Part shown: one piece after another, positions 22,800 through 35,151 of the stretch
Layout of the letters: every line of letters begins with the position of its first letter
How positions within the stretch are numbered: position 1 is the first letter of the stretch
NCBI GenBank assembly: GCA_037176725.1
Contig: JAZBRS010000020.1
Span: 95,188,501 to 95,252,500 of the forward strand
DNA from: Posidonia oceanica
Lineage: Eukaryota > Streptophyta > Magnoliopsida > Alismatales > Posidoniaceae
Length of the DNA: 64,000 nucleotides
Direction of reading: 5' to 3'
Notes under the pieces: model-generated
What the model was told of the DNA's origin: nothing
The model's input: the letters and a program-made list of their open reading frames with translations, nothing else
Database searches by the model: none
Program-made: the position numbers and the translations under genes

Positions 22800-24100
22800 A
22801 AGTGCATTGAATTAAATTACTGCAAGTTATTTTATTTACTTTCAGGTCCAGCTTTCAATTGAAATTATTAAATTTCTATTTTTAACTTTACTGCATTGCA
22901 TTTAATTCCTGCAGTTTGTTTTTATTGTATTTCAGTCCTTAGATCATATCAATAATCATTTAAATGTCATGTTTGCCTTATTACATTGCATTTTTAATCC
23001 TGTATTTTACTTTTATCACATCTAAGTCCTCAGGCCATATCAGTAATCATTTAATTTCCATGTTAGCCTTATTACATTGCATTTTTAATCCTGTATTTTG
23101 CCTTTATCACATTTCAGTCCTTAGTTTATTTATCACAGCATTTAAATGTCATCTTTTACCTTATTACATTGCATTTTCATCCTATCTTTCATTTTATTTG
23201 CACATCAGTCCTATTCTGTTATAGATATCATTTAAATCATGTTTTAAAACTATATTGCATTGCAGAAAAACCTAAAAATATGTTTTAATTGCATGTTAGT
23301 CCAATCAGTTGTGAATTAGTCATTTAATTTCGCATTTTACCTTATTGCATTACAGAAAAACTCAAAAATATGTTTTGTTTGCACATTAGTCTAGCAGTAG
23401 TTCAGATTTCATTTAATTTCCATTTTAAACTATATTGCATTGCAGAAAAATCTAGAAAAATGTTATAATTGCATATCAATCCAGTTTGCATTTAATCATT
23501 CATTTAAATCATGTTTTAAACCATATTGCATTGTTGTTTAGTCCAATAACTTGTTTTATTTGCATTTTAGTCCTTTATGCATTTAAATGTCATTCTAGTT
23601 GCATTTTAAATCATATTGCATTGCAGTAAAATACATTAGTTTGTTTTAATTGCATATCAGTCCAAAAATGTTAAGATCATCGCATGCTTACTTGTTTATC
23701 TTGCTTTTGCAATTTAGTCCAATAGTTTATGCTAATTACATGTTAGCCCTAATTCCAATTCCTTGCTTGCTTGCATGTCTGTCTTGCATCGCAAATAAGT
23801 CCAATATATTTTCTGAATTGCCTTTAGGTCCAAATGTTGCATACATTCCCATTTTGCTCTTTTTTGCATATGAACCCCATAGTTTTCCTATTTTGCATAT
23901 AGGTCCCTACCTTTTCCCATAGCATGCATTCTTTCATTTAATCTGCATTTTGCTTTTGTATACTTGCCATGATTGCATCATTAGTTCACATTTGCACCCT
24001 GACCGCTGCATTGCATACTTTTGCCACAACATTGCATGTAGGTCCTTGTAGTTTCTTAAAATTGCACTTAGGTTCCTGTTTTGCATTTTTGCGTGCATAA
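22800..24100 (+). repeat. Degenerate tandem repeats, ATTGCATTGCAG/CATTTAAAT type
   Basis: Units with TTGCATTGCAGAAAAA, TAGTCC and CATTTAAATGTCATTT recur every about 90-130 bp. The reverse-complement counterpart, with a clear 90-91 bp spacing, is at 43400-43860 in the other type II LTR. Confidence 0.7.
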
Positions 24101-25844
24101 CATCCCCATGCCTTTGCATTTAGTTCCCTTGCACCCATTTAGGCATTGTTAGCTTCATAACATGTAGCACACCCTGCATTGCACACACATAGGGGTAATT
24201 TGCACTTAGACCCCCACTTAGATCACTTTGTCTGGCCCTTGAGCCATCTAACTTAAAATCTGAATATCTTTTAATCGGATCGTTGGATCTTCACGATCTA
24301 ACTATCCAGGTCTTCCTGGTTGAATGATCTTTCATTCTGTAGCGATCCCAAAATTCGGATCATCCATGCACACTGCCAGAGCTCGCGTGCACCGATCAGA
24401 ACAAGGTTCACTATTAGCAGGTGGTCTGAGGAGGAAGCTCGACTCAAAACATCGAAAACAGGGACGCAAAGCCAAAGGGAAAAAGAAAGAAAGGACAAAA
24501 GGGAGTCGCCACCTAGTCTATTATTGGGAAGACGAGGAAAACAAAGAAAAAGCATAGAAAACAAGCCAATAGATGCAATGTTATGCAGAAAGGATGACTC
24601 GTGCCAAAGACGATGACAAAATGGTCACTACGGGCCAGAGAAAGGGTAAGGACTCCTATTACGTGTGGGGAAGGTGTTAGGCATCCCCGACACGCCCGAG
24701 AAGTCAGTCTTTCTAGGCTAATTCGCTCGCATATGCCGGATATCGGCAATCGCTTGCCTTTGCTATACGCCTGTAGGCGATTGATGCCATGCTATGCTAT
24801 GTATGCTTTAACTGCTTAAAGTGCCTAAATGCCATGTATGGAAATTAAACGTGTTGTCTACGTGCTCAGCAGCACTACCAGTGTTCCGAACTGGGCGAAC
24901 CCTGGTTCGTAAGAACTCCAAGTAGTAAGCATCACTACCCTAATGCAAATGCAGGCGATAAAGCGAAACTACGAGGAAAACCATGCAATGCAAGTGGCAT
25001 GCGAGGGATAAAGCAAAAGTGGGCGTGGAAAACGATGCAAGCGACACGGAAAACGATGCAAGTGAGCGACATGCAAAAGGGAAAGCAAAAGCGGGTACGA
25101 GGCGAAAACCATGGGAAAGCGTGCATTGCAAGGCGCAAAACCAAAACAGGGTCCCGACAGCATGCATGGGTGTCATAGGCATGTACCGGGACCAACGAAA
25201 TGCAAGAAACGGCGATCAAGACGGATTCGGTGCTTAAAACAGAGGTGCAGCTTACTGCAAGTGTTGGACGCAGCTATCAGCAACGTCCAATGTTGGATGT
25301 TGGGATAGCTGGCGTCCTACACAGGTAGAAGCCAAAATGCAGAAAATCATGCATATGAGTTTGGAAATCATGGGTTTGATGCAATGTAAAAACCCAAGGG
25401 TAGATAGAGCATGCTGGGAAACCAAAACACAAGGCCCAAAAACCAAAAGCTAGATCAAGACGATTTTAAAACGGGCAGAGGGTGTTGGACGCTGAGATCT
25501 GTGGCGTTCAACAACCAAGCCATGCTTTTGAAAGAAATGCATGCATGCAGGCTATAAAAATGCGATGTAAATGCTGTGTGAGAGTGCATGACATGTATAA
25601 CATGCAAGGTAGTCAATATAAACATCCAGAAGGAGATTCAATGGCAAGATGCAAGCATGAATGACGTTTAAGCTACTGCAGGGTGTTGGACGCTAGAACA
25701 TACAGCATCCAACATAGGATGCTACAGTATCCAGCGTCCAACACTCTGGAACAGACAGATGGCAAGATAGCATGCAAACTGGTAGAGAAAATATCATGGC
25801 ATGCATTCAAGTTGCTATAAACAAGCATAGGCTGGGCATGCAAG

Positions 25845-28800
25845 TGTTGACACCCCATTTTGACTGCCTGGAAGATGGTGGATCCTCTAGGAAGCTTGCT
25901 TGGACTTTGGGATGGCTCTCTCTTTTTCAAACTGACCCAATTTGACCTAAAACCAAATCTCATTCCAAAACTACCCAAAACCTACCCAAATCCCAAACCA
26001 CAACTCAACCTAAGCCTTAACCAAGCCCAAAACCAAAAAAATCAGCCTTTGGCCTATTGGTTTCGTTGGACGCAGCATTGGCAGCGTCCAACATTGGACG
26101 CAGCATCTGGCGCGTCTAACGTTGGACGGGCTCTGCATCAGTAGACAAAGCGCCAAGACAGCCACAGCTGCTCCGCCACCTCTGGCTCACCTCCCGTCCA
26201 CCCCCACTTACTACCCATCTCCTCCACACTTACTCACCTCACTCCGGCCATCAGCTACCTGTCTAGAGGAAGTAACTTCCTGCCAGCCCGTCCTTTCCAC
26301 CACCGGCATGGCCTCCGCTCTCACCCACCTTCACTACGGCCACCGCTTGACCCTCTGCCCAACCAAGACTTTCTCGCCCTCCTGGCAAGCCCACGCCCAT
26401 CGCCTGCCACTCCTCGTGGCCTCCCCTCACTCTACGACCCCTGCCATCCCTCTGCAAAGCCTGCCATCACCTCTGCCTCGTCCCAGAACCCAACGACAAC
26501 CCAAACAAAACCCATGCAAACAACCATCTTCACACCAAGGCACAGCCCTCCACACTAGTGCTACCAACAATTCGCCACTACCAGAGCCAAGAGCGACATC
26601 CCACAACCACTCCCAAGCTTCCAACACCTGCTTTCAAGCCCCCAGCATGTCTCATCAGCTCGCCGGAGTAGCCTCGCCACCACCTTCCACAACGCCGACG
26701 AGGAGTGCGAATAGCCGCTTCAGGCTGCAACCAGGTAAGCATTCCTTCCCCTTAGCTAGCACACACACCTAGTAGCATGTTAGGATAGCTAGTTAGCACG
26801 CACGCCTCCTTGGCTGGCCGGAATAGCTTCCGCCGCTGGCTGCAAGGAGGAGGAGGTGGGTGGAGCTAACCACTGGCCCATTTCAAGCTTTGAATATATG
26901 TTTATGTTCCTCTTTGCATGCTCATGCTTCCTAGATTCTTAGCTTCGCTTTTTGCATCGATCTGAGCATCGGTTTTGGCCAGGAAGTTCCTGACTTGTTG
27001 GACGCACAGCCTGGTGCGTCCAACGTTGGACGCGCCATAGTGCAGCGTCCAACACCCAGTTGTCACTGTTTTCCTTTGCTCTGTTTCTGCTTTCATGCTT
27101 GCCATGCTTTGTTTACATCTTTATGAGATTGTGGTATATGCTTCCTTACATGTTCCTTGATGCCTTTGCATGCTTAGTATCCTGTTTTGATCCCATTTTG
27201 GATCAATATTGCATGCTTCATGTTAATCTGTTGTCTGCCTGTGTTGGACGTTGGAGTGAGTCACGTCCAACGTTGGACGTTAGTTCATCCAGCGTCCTAC
27301 TTCCTTGTTTGCTTACATCTGTTGCCATGCTTGCATATTGCTTATTTTTTAGTTATATCCTTGATCTATGCATGCTTAGTGATGTCTGGCCTCTATGGCA
27401 CCCATGTTTAAGCTTGCTAATCTCCTCTTTAACGGCATGTTTGTATATGTGGTATTTTTATCCCTTTATTTCATTGCACCTCTTTCTTACTTGCTTCTTG
27501 TGGATTCCATGCTTGGCTTGTGTGGTTTGTCATGATCTGGCATATTCTCAGTTGTTTGCATGCATGATTAAGTGGGGTTTTGAGCTCAGCTCCCCTTTGC
27601 AGGTGGGTTTGCATCCTTCATGTGTTGGACGTTGAAACAATCAGCGTCCTACGTTGGACGCTGATGTTGCAAGCGTCCTACGTTTCTGCTTAGTAACTTC
27701 CATTTAAATGCTTGCATGATGCTTTGATCTCTTATGTTCATTTGATCCATGTCTGCATGCCATGCCTATGTCCGTTTACAGCAACCTGAATGCATTCTAT
27801 GATGTTTCCTTGCTAGTTTGCATGCCATCTTGCCATCTGCCTATTCTAGAGTGTTGGACGCTGGATACTGCAGCGTCCTATGTTGGATGCTGTATGTTCT
27901 AGCATCCAACACCCTGCAGTAGCTTAAAATCATTCATTCTTGCATCTTGCCATCAAATCTTATTCTGGTTATTTATCTTGATTACCTTGCATGTTATACA
28001 TGTCATGCACTCTCATGCAGCATTCACATCACATTCATATAGACTGCATGCATGCATTTTTTCTCAAAAAGCATGGCTTGGTTATTGGACGCCTAGATCT
28101 CAACGTCCAACATTGGACGTTGTCATTCTGAGCGTCCAACACCCCCTGCCCGTTTTAAAATCGCTTTGATCTTGCTTCTGGTTTCTGGGCCTCGTGTTTT
28201 GGTTTCCCAGCATGTTCTATCTGCTCTTGGTTTTTTACATTGCATTAAATCTATATTTCCAAGTTTACATTGCATGTTTTTTTCATTTTGGCTTCTGCCT
28301 GTGTAGGACGCTGGCTTCCCCAGCGTCCAACATTGGATGCTGTTGGTAGCTGCGTCCAACACTTGCAGTAAGTTGCACCTCCGTTTTAAGCACCAAATCC
28401 GTTTTTATCGCCGCCCCTTGCATTTCGTTGGTCCTGGTACATGCCTACAACACCCATGCATGCTGTCGGGACCCTATTTTGGTTTTGCGCCTTGCATTGC
28501 ACGCTTTCCCATGGTTTTCGCCTCGCTCTTGCTTTCGCTTTCCCTTTTGCATATCGCTCGCCTGCATTGTTTTCCGCAACTGCATCGTTTTCCACACCGC
28601 TTTTGCATCGTTTTCCGCACTTGCACCGTTTTCCACACCCACTTTTGCTTTATCCCTCGCATGCCACTTGCATTGCATGGTTTTTCTCGCAGTTTTGCTT
28701 TATCGCCTGCATTTGCATTAAGGTAGTGATGCTTACTGCCTGGAGTTCTTACGAACTAGGGTCCGCCTGGTTTGGAACACTGGCAGTGCTGCTGAGCGCA

Positions 28801-29307
28801 TAGACAGCACGTTTAATTTCCATACATGGCATTTAGGCACTTTAAGCAGTTAAAGCATACATAGCATAGCATGGCATCTATCGCCTACAGGCGTATAGCA
28901 AAGGCAAGCGATTGCCGATATCCGGCATATGTGAGCGAGTTAGCCTAGAAAGACCGACTGCTCGGGTGTGTCGAGGGTGCCTAATACCTTTCCCGCATGT
29001 AACAGGAGTCCTTACCCTTTTTCTAGCCCGTAGTGACCATTTTGCCCTCGTCTTTGGCACGAGTTATCTTCTTTGCATAGCATTGCATCTTTTTGTGTGG
29101 TTTTGCATGTTGTTTCATGCATTTCCCCGGTTTTCCTTATCTCCCGACTTAATAGACATGGTGGCGACTCCCTTTTCTTTCTTTTTCCATTTGGCTTTTT
29201 GCCTCTGTTTTCGGTGTTTTGAGTCGAGTTTCCTCCTCGAACCACCTGCTAATAGTGAACCTGATTCCGATCGGTGCACGCGAGCACGAACACCGAGGAT
29301 CGCTACA
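25845..29307 (+). mobile_element. Solo LTR (type I) inserted in the D 3' LTR
   Basis: Starts TGTTGACACCCC, ends GATCGCTACA, 3,463 bp, with no internal region and matching 5-bp flanks, so it is the product of LTR-LTR recombination. It has the PBS-like TGGCGACTCC at 29162 and a possible splice donor GCAACCAG|GTAAGC at about 26733. Its GC-rich first part contains open frames that are not conserved in other copies. Confidence 0.88.
26065..28360 (+). repeat. 29-bp hairpin clusters in the solo type I LTR
   Basis: Clusters at 26065-26128, 26997-27053, 27243-27300, 27624-27681, 27853-27910, 28083-28140 and 28303-28360. Five of these are exactly 58 bp. Arms drift mostly at CpG (GGACGC to GGATGC, GCGTCC to GCATCC). 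Confidence 0.88.
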
Positions 29308-31226
29308 GCAGGCATGGATCAAACAAACATAAGAGATCAGAGCATCATGCAAAGCATTTAAATGGAAGTTACTCAGCAGAAACGTAGGACGCTGGTAACA
29401 TCAGCGTCCAATGTAGGACGCTGAATGTTCCAGCGTCCAACACATGAAGGATGCAAACCCACCTGCAAGGGGAGCTGAGCTCAAAACCCCACTTAATCAT
29501 GCATGCGAGCAACTGAGAATATGCCAGATCATGACAAACCACACAAGCCAAGCATGTAATCCAAAAGAAGCAAGTAAGAAAGAGGTGCAGAGAAATAAAG
29601 GGATAAAAATCCCACATATATAAACATGCGGTTAAAGAGGAGACTAGCAAGCTTAAACATAGGTGCCATAGAGGCCAGACATCACTAGGCATGCATAGAT
29701 CATAGATATAACTCAAACATAAGCAATATGCAAGCATGGCAGTAGATGTAAGCAAGTAGGGAAGTAAGACGCTGGATGCACCAACGTCTAATGTTGGACG
29801 CGACGCACTCCAGCGTCCAACACAGGCAAGCAACACAATGATCTAAAGCATGAAGTACAGATCCAAGCAAGGATCAAAACAAGATATTAAGCATGCTAAG
29901 GCATCAATGAACATATAAGGAAGCATATACCATAAGCTCATAAAGATGTAAATAAAGCATGGTAAGCATGCAAGCAAAAATAGAGCAAAGGAAAACAGTG
30001 AACAGCTGGGTGTTGGACGCTGCACTATGGCACGTCCAACGTTGGACACACCAGGCTGTGTGTCCAACAAGTCGGGAACTTTCCCGGCCAAAGACAGTGG
30101 CCAAATCGGCCAAAAAACTTAAACTAACTTGCTAGGAAGCAAGAGTGGCCGACGACGAGCATGTCCATATGCTCGGCGCCAGAAATAGGTGGGTGGATTG
30201 CTCCACCCACCTCCTCCTCCTTGCGGCCGGAAAGCCAAGGTGGGGAGGGGTGTGTGCTGTGCTAAAGTGCGGGGAAACAAGCTAGGAACTTTCCCACATG
30301 CATGCACGAGCTATGGGGATCAAAAGCCTACCTTGGTGCAGCCTGAAGCGGCGTGTCCACTCTCGACCGGTCGGCGCGGAAGGTGGCGGCAGGCCAACTC
30401 CGGCGAGCTTCCTTGGCGTGTAGGAGGCACGGGAGAGGGAGCTGGAGGTCTGGGGGTGATCGTGGGTAATCACTCTTGGCTTTGGTGTCGCTCAGTTCTC
30501 TCTCGAATGGGGGTGGTGGTTTGAATTGGGAGGTGAAGTTGCTGTTTTGTTCATGGGTGCATGGGTTCGAGTGTTGGGTTGCAGAGATTTTGCAGGTGAG
30601 GCAGTGGCGTGGCAGGCATTGGCAGAGGTCGCTGGGTGTGGGGAGTCCACAAGGGATGTCAAGTGGAGGCGTGGGGCTTGTCAAAAGGGTGAGAAAGTCC
30701 TGGTGGTGGCAGGAGGAGGTGGCCAAAGTTAGTGACCGCGGAGGTGAGCGGAGGTCACGCCGGGGAGGAGAGGATGGCTTGGCAGGGTAGTTACTCACGC
30801 TTGGAGGCTAATGGGTGGCTGTAGTGGGCTGAGGGGATGGCGAGTAAGTGTGTACGGGCAGCGGAGGGGACAGGAGGTGAGCTAGAGGTGGCAGAGCAGC
30901 CACTGTAACTCCCGGGACGTTGGACTCTAGCACAAAACGCGACCAACGTTGGACGCTGCCCATGCCAGCGTCCAACACGCCTAGGAGGCCAAAGGTTGAA
31001 ATGGGCTTGGGCCTTGGTATATAATGTTTTAAAAGGTTGGTTAAGGCTTAGGTTGAGTTGGGTGATGGTTTTGTGGTTTAGGTGGGGTTTTAGGGTTGGT
31101 TTAGGAATGGGATTTGATTTTTAGATCAAAATGGGTTAATTTGAAAAAAGAGAGCCATCCCAAAGTCCAAGCAAGCTTTCCAGAGTAGTTCGCCATCTTC
31201 TAGGCAGTCAAAATGGGGTGTCAACA

Positions 31227-31240
31227 GATGCCCCTCCCTG
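31227..31240 (-). other. Polypurine tract of element D
   Basis: On the minus strand TCAGGGAGGGGCATC abuts the 3' LTR start TGTTGACACC. Confidence 0.8.
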
Positions 31241-31624
31241 AGCGAGGTCAAGGGGACCGAGGCTGCTGCTCAGGGTAGACATGACACCCCTCCTGACGTC
31301 GGCAGGAGCGCAAAATTGCTGTGGGCCTGAGTCATTTATTCGGCGGATACACCGAAAATCATGACTCGTTGCCACGAAGTGAATGCAAATGCAAATGCAG
31401 GTGCAATGCAAAGAGATGCAACAACACTGATGCTAAAGTAAAAACCTGCACTAGTGTTTGCCGCGCTAAACTCCGCGAGGGAGATGTGGGCGATGCATGC
31501 TGATATGATGTGAGATGCGACCCTACTGGGGAAAACATGTGATGATCGTGTGTATGATGTTGATGCTGCTATTTAGCATGTGATGCTGGTACTGTTACCT
31601 AACATGTAATTCTGATGTATTGAA

Positions 31625-31905
31625 TAATGAGTTGACGGACTCATGGCCGGATAGTTTGGGTTATCGGCCCAAGGAGTTGACGGACTCTTCACCGGATAGT
31701 TAGGGTTATCAGCCCAAGGAGTTGATGGACTCTTCACCAAATAGTTAGGGTTATCAGCCCAAGGAGTTGACGGACTCTTCACCGGATAGTTAGGGTTATC
31801 AGCCCAAGGAGTTGACGGACTCTTCACCAGATAGTTAGGATTATTAGCTGAAGGAGTTGACGGACTCTTCACCGGATAGTTAGGGTTATCAGCCCAAAGA
31901 AAAGG
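31625..31905 (-). repeat. 45-bp tandem repeat, six units, element D
   Basis: The + strand unit is GGAGTTGACGGACTC followed by TTCACCGGATAGTTAGGGTTATC and AGCCCAA. It is the same family as 19455-19592 in B. The regularity gives an open frame on the minus strand that I do not regard as a gene. Confidence 0.85.
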
Positions 31906-31949
31906 ACGCCAGACAGTGTGATGGGTATCAACCGGAGGAAGCCGAGAAT

Positions 31950-32800
31950 GATAGGTGCAAGTCTTGTCAAACCGGCAAGAGGCCAGGAATGATAGGTGCA
32001 AGCCCTATCAATATTGGAAAGAGGCCAAGAATGATAAGTGCAAGTCCTATCAAGACCGGAAAGAAGCCAGGAATGATAAGTGCAAGCCTTATCAAGATCG
32101 GACCACCAGGAATGATAGGTGCAAGCCCTATCAAGACCGGGAAGAGGCCAGGAATGATAAGTGCAAGCCTTATCAAGACCGAACCGCCAGGAATGATAGG
32201 TGCAAGCCCTATCAAGATCGGGAAGAGGCCAGGAATGATAAGTGCAAGCCTTATCAAGACCGGACCGCCAGGAATGATAGGTGCAAGCCCTATCAAGACC
32301 GGGAAGAGGCCAGGAATGATAAGTGCAAGCCTTATCAAGACCGGACCGTCAAGAATGATAGGTGCAAGCCCTATCAAAATTGGAAAGAGGCCAGGAATGA
32401 TAAATGCAAGCCTTATCAAGACCGGACCGCCAGGAATGATAAGTGCAAGCCCTATCAAGATCGGAAAGAGGCCAGGAATGATAAGTGCAAGCCCTATCAA
32501 GATCGGAAAGAGGCCAGGAATGATAAGTGCAAGCCTTATCAAGACTGAACCGCCAAGAATGATAGGTGCAAGCCCTATCAAGACTGGGAAGAGGCCAGGA
32601 ATGATAAGTGCAAGCCTTATCAAGACCAAACCGCCAGGAATGATAGGTGCAAGCTCTATCAAGACTGGAAAGAGGCCAGAAATGATAAGTGCAAGCCTGA
32701 TCAAGACCGGACCATCAGGAATGATAGGTGCAAGCCCTATGAAGACCGGAAAGAGTCCAGGAATGATAAGTGTAAGCCTTATCCAGACCGGACCGGAAAG
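31950..32800. repeat. 81-bp higher-order hairpin array, element D
   Basis: Alternating hairpins GATAGG-tgcaag-CCTATC (unit 42 bp) and GATAAG-tgcaag-CTTATC (unit 39 bp) repeat about ten times; identical positions recur every 81 bp (for example 32111, 32192, 32273). The two arm types are a matched pair of changes, so pairing is kept while the sequence alternates. Confidence 0.88.
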
Positions 32801-32829
32801 CAGACGGATGATAGGTTTCGGACCCACCG

Positions 32830-33260
32830 ACCGTGAAAGGGTAACTGATAAGTTTGGGACTTATCGACCGCAAAGGAAAGGTGATAAGTTTTGGACTTAT
32901 CGACCGCAAAGGATTGGAATGTGATAAGTTTCGGACTTATCAGCTGCAAAGGAAAGGTGATAAGTTTCGGACTTATCGACCACAAAGGATTGGAATGTGA
33001 TAAGTTTCGGACTTATCGGCCGCAAAGGAAAGGTGATAAGTTTCGGACTTATCGACCACAAAGGATTGGAATGTGATAAGTTTCAGACTTATCGGCCGCA
33101 AAGGAAAGGTGATAAGTTTCAGACTTATCGACCGGAAAGGGATTGGAAAGTGATAGGTTTCGAACCTATCGACCGCAATGGATCAGAATGTGATAAGTTT
33201 CGGACTTATCGGCCGCAAAGGGTTTGAAAAAATGATAAATTTCAGACTTATCAACTGTAA
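32830..33260. repeat. 76-bp higher-order hairpin array, element D
   Basis: Hairpin GATAAGT-ttcgg-ACTTATC repeats with alternating spacing of 40 and 36 bp (starts near 32883, 32923, 32959, 32999, 33035). One unit near 33150 reads GATAGGT...ACCTATC, again changed on both arms. Confidence 0.88.
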
Positions 33261-33380
33261 AGGGTATAGGGGCACCAAAATCCGAAGGCGGAGCAAAGAA
33301 ACGGATGGGCCCGCGACAGTTAGGCATGCTAGCCTGGATGCAGCTGGAGATGTGATACCATGGGGCTGCGGAAAAAGATG

Positions 33381-33408
33381 CCCCTGGTATCAGGGATGAT
33401 ACCAGGGG
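33381..33408. repeat. 28-nt inverted repeat, 12-bp arms (GGTATCA/TGATACC hairpin)
   Basis: CCCCTGGTATCA and TGATACCAGGGG flank GGGA. Degenerate or shorter copies stand at the same place in A (about 8000-8022) and B (about 17452-17474), always between the PMD-like ORF and the array. Confidence 0.88.
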
Positions 33409-33878
33409 ACAGCCGAAGCACCCTTGGCATCGAAAAGCGATAGACAAAGTTGATGCACTTGTCAGACGAGTAGTTTGGGCTACCAGCTCGGCGGAGATCC
33501 AGCCGGGAGCGTTTGGTGGCTTCGCCCGTGTTGACGGTGCTGGCCTGCAGAGATTCTGGCATTCAAGTGGAACGCAGGGTCTTCTTGTAGCTTCCCTTGG
33601 CGCTGAGAATGTTGGTAGTTGCTTCATAGATTGTAAGCTACTGGGATCCGAGAGTGCTTCCTCATGGTCCTTGAGGGGTTGGATCTGCGAAGCTGAAGCA
33701 GTATGCTGAGGATGTGATTGCGAGAGATCATGCATGCATTATGTTATGGAAAGCAAACCAAACATACAAGCAAATGGCACAAAACATCCTTGTATTCACA
33801 AAGTCTTGGTTACACGCCTGTAGTAGGTTAGACAAAATACAGCAAGACTCAAAAAGGATGGGCAGATGCATAGACGCC

Positions 33879-35151
33879 CTAACTGGTCTGGGCCTTCTTC
33901 GATCTCTTGGTGTCAGGAAACAGAGGTGCACCAGATGGGATCTCGTTAATGGGCCAGAGCCCCTATACTTCAATTAGATACTCAGGAGTACATCCTGAGC
34001 CCTTTGTAGCTGTAATGTCTGTTGATTTCACGCCATGGCGCATAAGGTCGGCTAGCTCTGTGGTGGCAGTGACTATGCTGAAAGGATAGGGCTGGAGCAG
34101 CTTCAGTGCCGTGCTGTCGACAAAAGCCCCTTGCTGGAAACCAAACTGCCGCATGACCCGGACGGGGTGATACTCCATGCCCTCGGTGAACCCCGACAGG
34201 ACAACCAGTCGTATGTTGTGGGCGTCGAAGAAAACAGTGAATGGCTCTACTGCAGATGGGATGATACGCCAAGTTACTGTATCATCTGTCAGCTTTTCCA
34301 GCCTTTCATACTCCTCACGGATAGTCTTGATGGTCTTGGCATGGCCGCTACTGCAGTATGTCTCAAATGCATGTTTCTAGGGGCACAGGATGTCTAATTC
34401 CAGATGCGCGGTGAGCCAGACCTGTACCAGAGCTTCGCAGCCGTGGAAGTGACGGCAACGGTGCGAAATGCGGTCCAGCCCGTGGTAGGTGGTAGGTTTC
34501 TGCCAGGACGACAGGTGCCAGGTCGATTTGGCGGGTCACCACAGTAGGGGCAATCTCCGCAACCTCAATAGCGACAGTCATCTGGCCATGGCTGAAGATT
34601 AGCTCGCCCAGGAAGCGGGTGACGAAGCCGTGGAGCCATAGCTCATCTCCCTGTGTGGTGCGCTTCTTGGAAACCTCCTCGAAGTAGTTCAGGCGGAGCG
34701 CAAGCACAGGCTCGTCGATGCAGACCAGTTTCTTCTCGCAATTTTGTGCAGAGAGCCTCGTAAGTTGTCTCAGGATGGCAACATAGCCAGAATGCCTCAT
34801 GAACACAGCAGGTCCCATGAGCTTGGAGAAGCTGCAGATTCGGCGTACTTCCTCCAGTGTTGGCGTTAATTCTGTCTTGCCTAAGTGGAAGACATGGTCC
34901 GTTGGCTTCCAAAACCTTGCAGCAGCGCACAAGAGATGTCGGCTAACCTCCACATCAGCAGCCTTCAGGAGCTTGGATGGTATGCCCCACAAGCGCAATT
35001 TCTCACGATCAGCTTCAGTGAGCATGGCAATCCACTCTCGGAGAGTCTCAGAGCAATGTATTCGAGTCACCAAGGTAGGGAAACCCATTACAGGAGAGAA
35101 TGCAAGCAGCTGGTGCAAAGTCTTCGAGTACCTGTAATCAAAGCGGCTCAT
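33879..35151 (-). pseudogene. PMD/DUF7745-like ORF carried by element D (best preserved copy)
   Basis: ATG at 35151 (MSRFDYRYSKTLHQ), terminal TAG at 33879-33881 after SKKAQTS. The first about 220 codons are open through FLGELIFSHGQMTVAIEV and QIDLAPVVLAETYH. A frameshift follows near 34480; the C-terminal part (MEYHPVRVMRQFGFQQGAF, GVKSTDITATKGSGCTPEYL) is open again from 34178, with a stop after EYLIEV. Hydrophobic helices and conserved Trp/Gly blocks suggest a folded globular domain. It reads in the same direction as pol and lies between pol and the arrays, as in A and B. The role is unknown; the family is tentative. Confidence 0.62.

Larger units (their letters stand above)
14844..24337 (+). 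mobile_element. Element B: 3' half of a Tat-type element with type II LTR
   Basis: Begins at the family block GGTGCCCACTACCTCC, which in A follows pol, and runs through a PMD-like ORF (15720-16983), two repeat arrays, PPT (19977-19989) and a type II LTR (19990-24337). It is interrupted on the left by LTR E and on the right by the end of element D, so B is the oldest layer visible in the window. Its pol must lie to the left of the window. Confidence 0.75.
19990..24337 (+). repeat. 3' LTR of element B (type II), truncated by element D
   Basis: Begins TGTTGACACCCCAC. Parts in order: AAACCCTAG-rich zone with two SINEs (20040-20935), pyrimidine tract (20940-21545), GC-rich zone (21700-22770), A/T-rich degenerate tandem repeats (22800-24100). 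The same order, reversed, occupies 43250-47463 of the type II LTR at 41527. The last about 1.7 kb of a type II LTR (matching 41527-43250) is missing and should lie beyond element D, which cuts in at 24338. Confidence 0.75.
25840..29312. repeat. 5-bp target-site copies flanking the inserted type I LTR
   Basis: GCAAG at 25840-25844 and GCAGG at 29308-29312 differ by one base. The uninterrupted D 5' LTR reads through this point near 54617 as GGGCATGTAGGCATGG, confirming a clean insertion. Confidence 0.8.
25263..30976 (-). repeat. 29-bp hairpin clusters in the D 3' LTR (outside the inserted LTR)
   Basis: Clusters at 25263-25320, 25484-25512 (single), 25685-25742, 29384-29441, 29764-29821, 30012-30068 and 30919-30976. 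Paired clusters are 57-58 bp, the single 29 bp. In the single cluster one arm reads GTTGGACGC and the other GCGTTCAAC; the 5' LTR copy (54262-54290) has GTTGAACGC with GCGTTCAAC, a paired change. Confidence 0.88.
24338..31226 (-). repeat. 3' LTR of element D (type I), split by a solo LTR
   Basis: Minus-strand start TGTTGACACCCC at 31226, end GATCGCTACA at 24338. It is 3,421 bp without the inserted LTR and one target-site copy. It matches 53116-56079. A PBS-like TGGCGACTCC (24511-24502, minus) lies 174 bp from the LTR end. A possible splice donor CTGCACCAAG|GTAGGC lies at about 30330 (minus). Confidence 0.88.

Noticed and set aside
31955..32924. Open frames on both strands in the GATAAG array as genes
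   Set aside because: They translate the 81-bp repeat in different frames and strands with no start context or conserved homologue.
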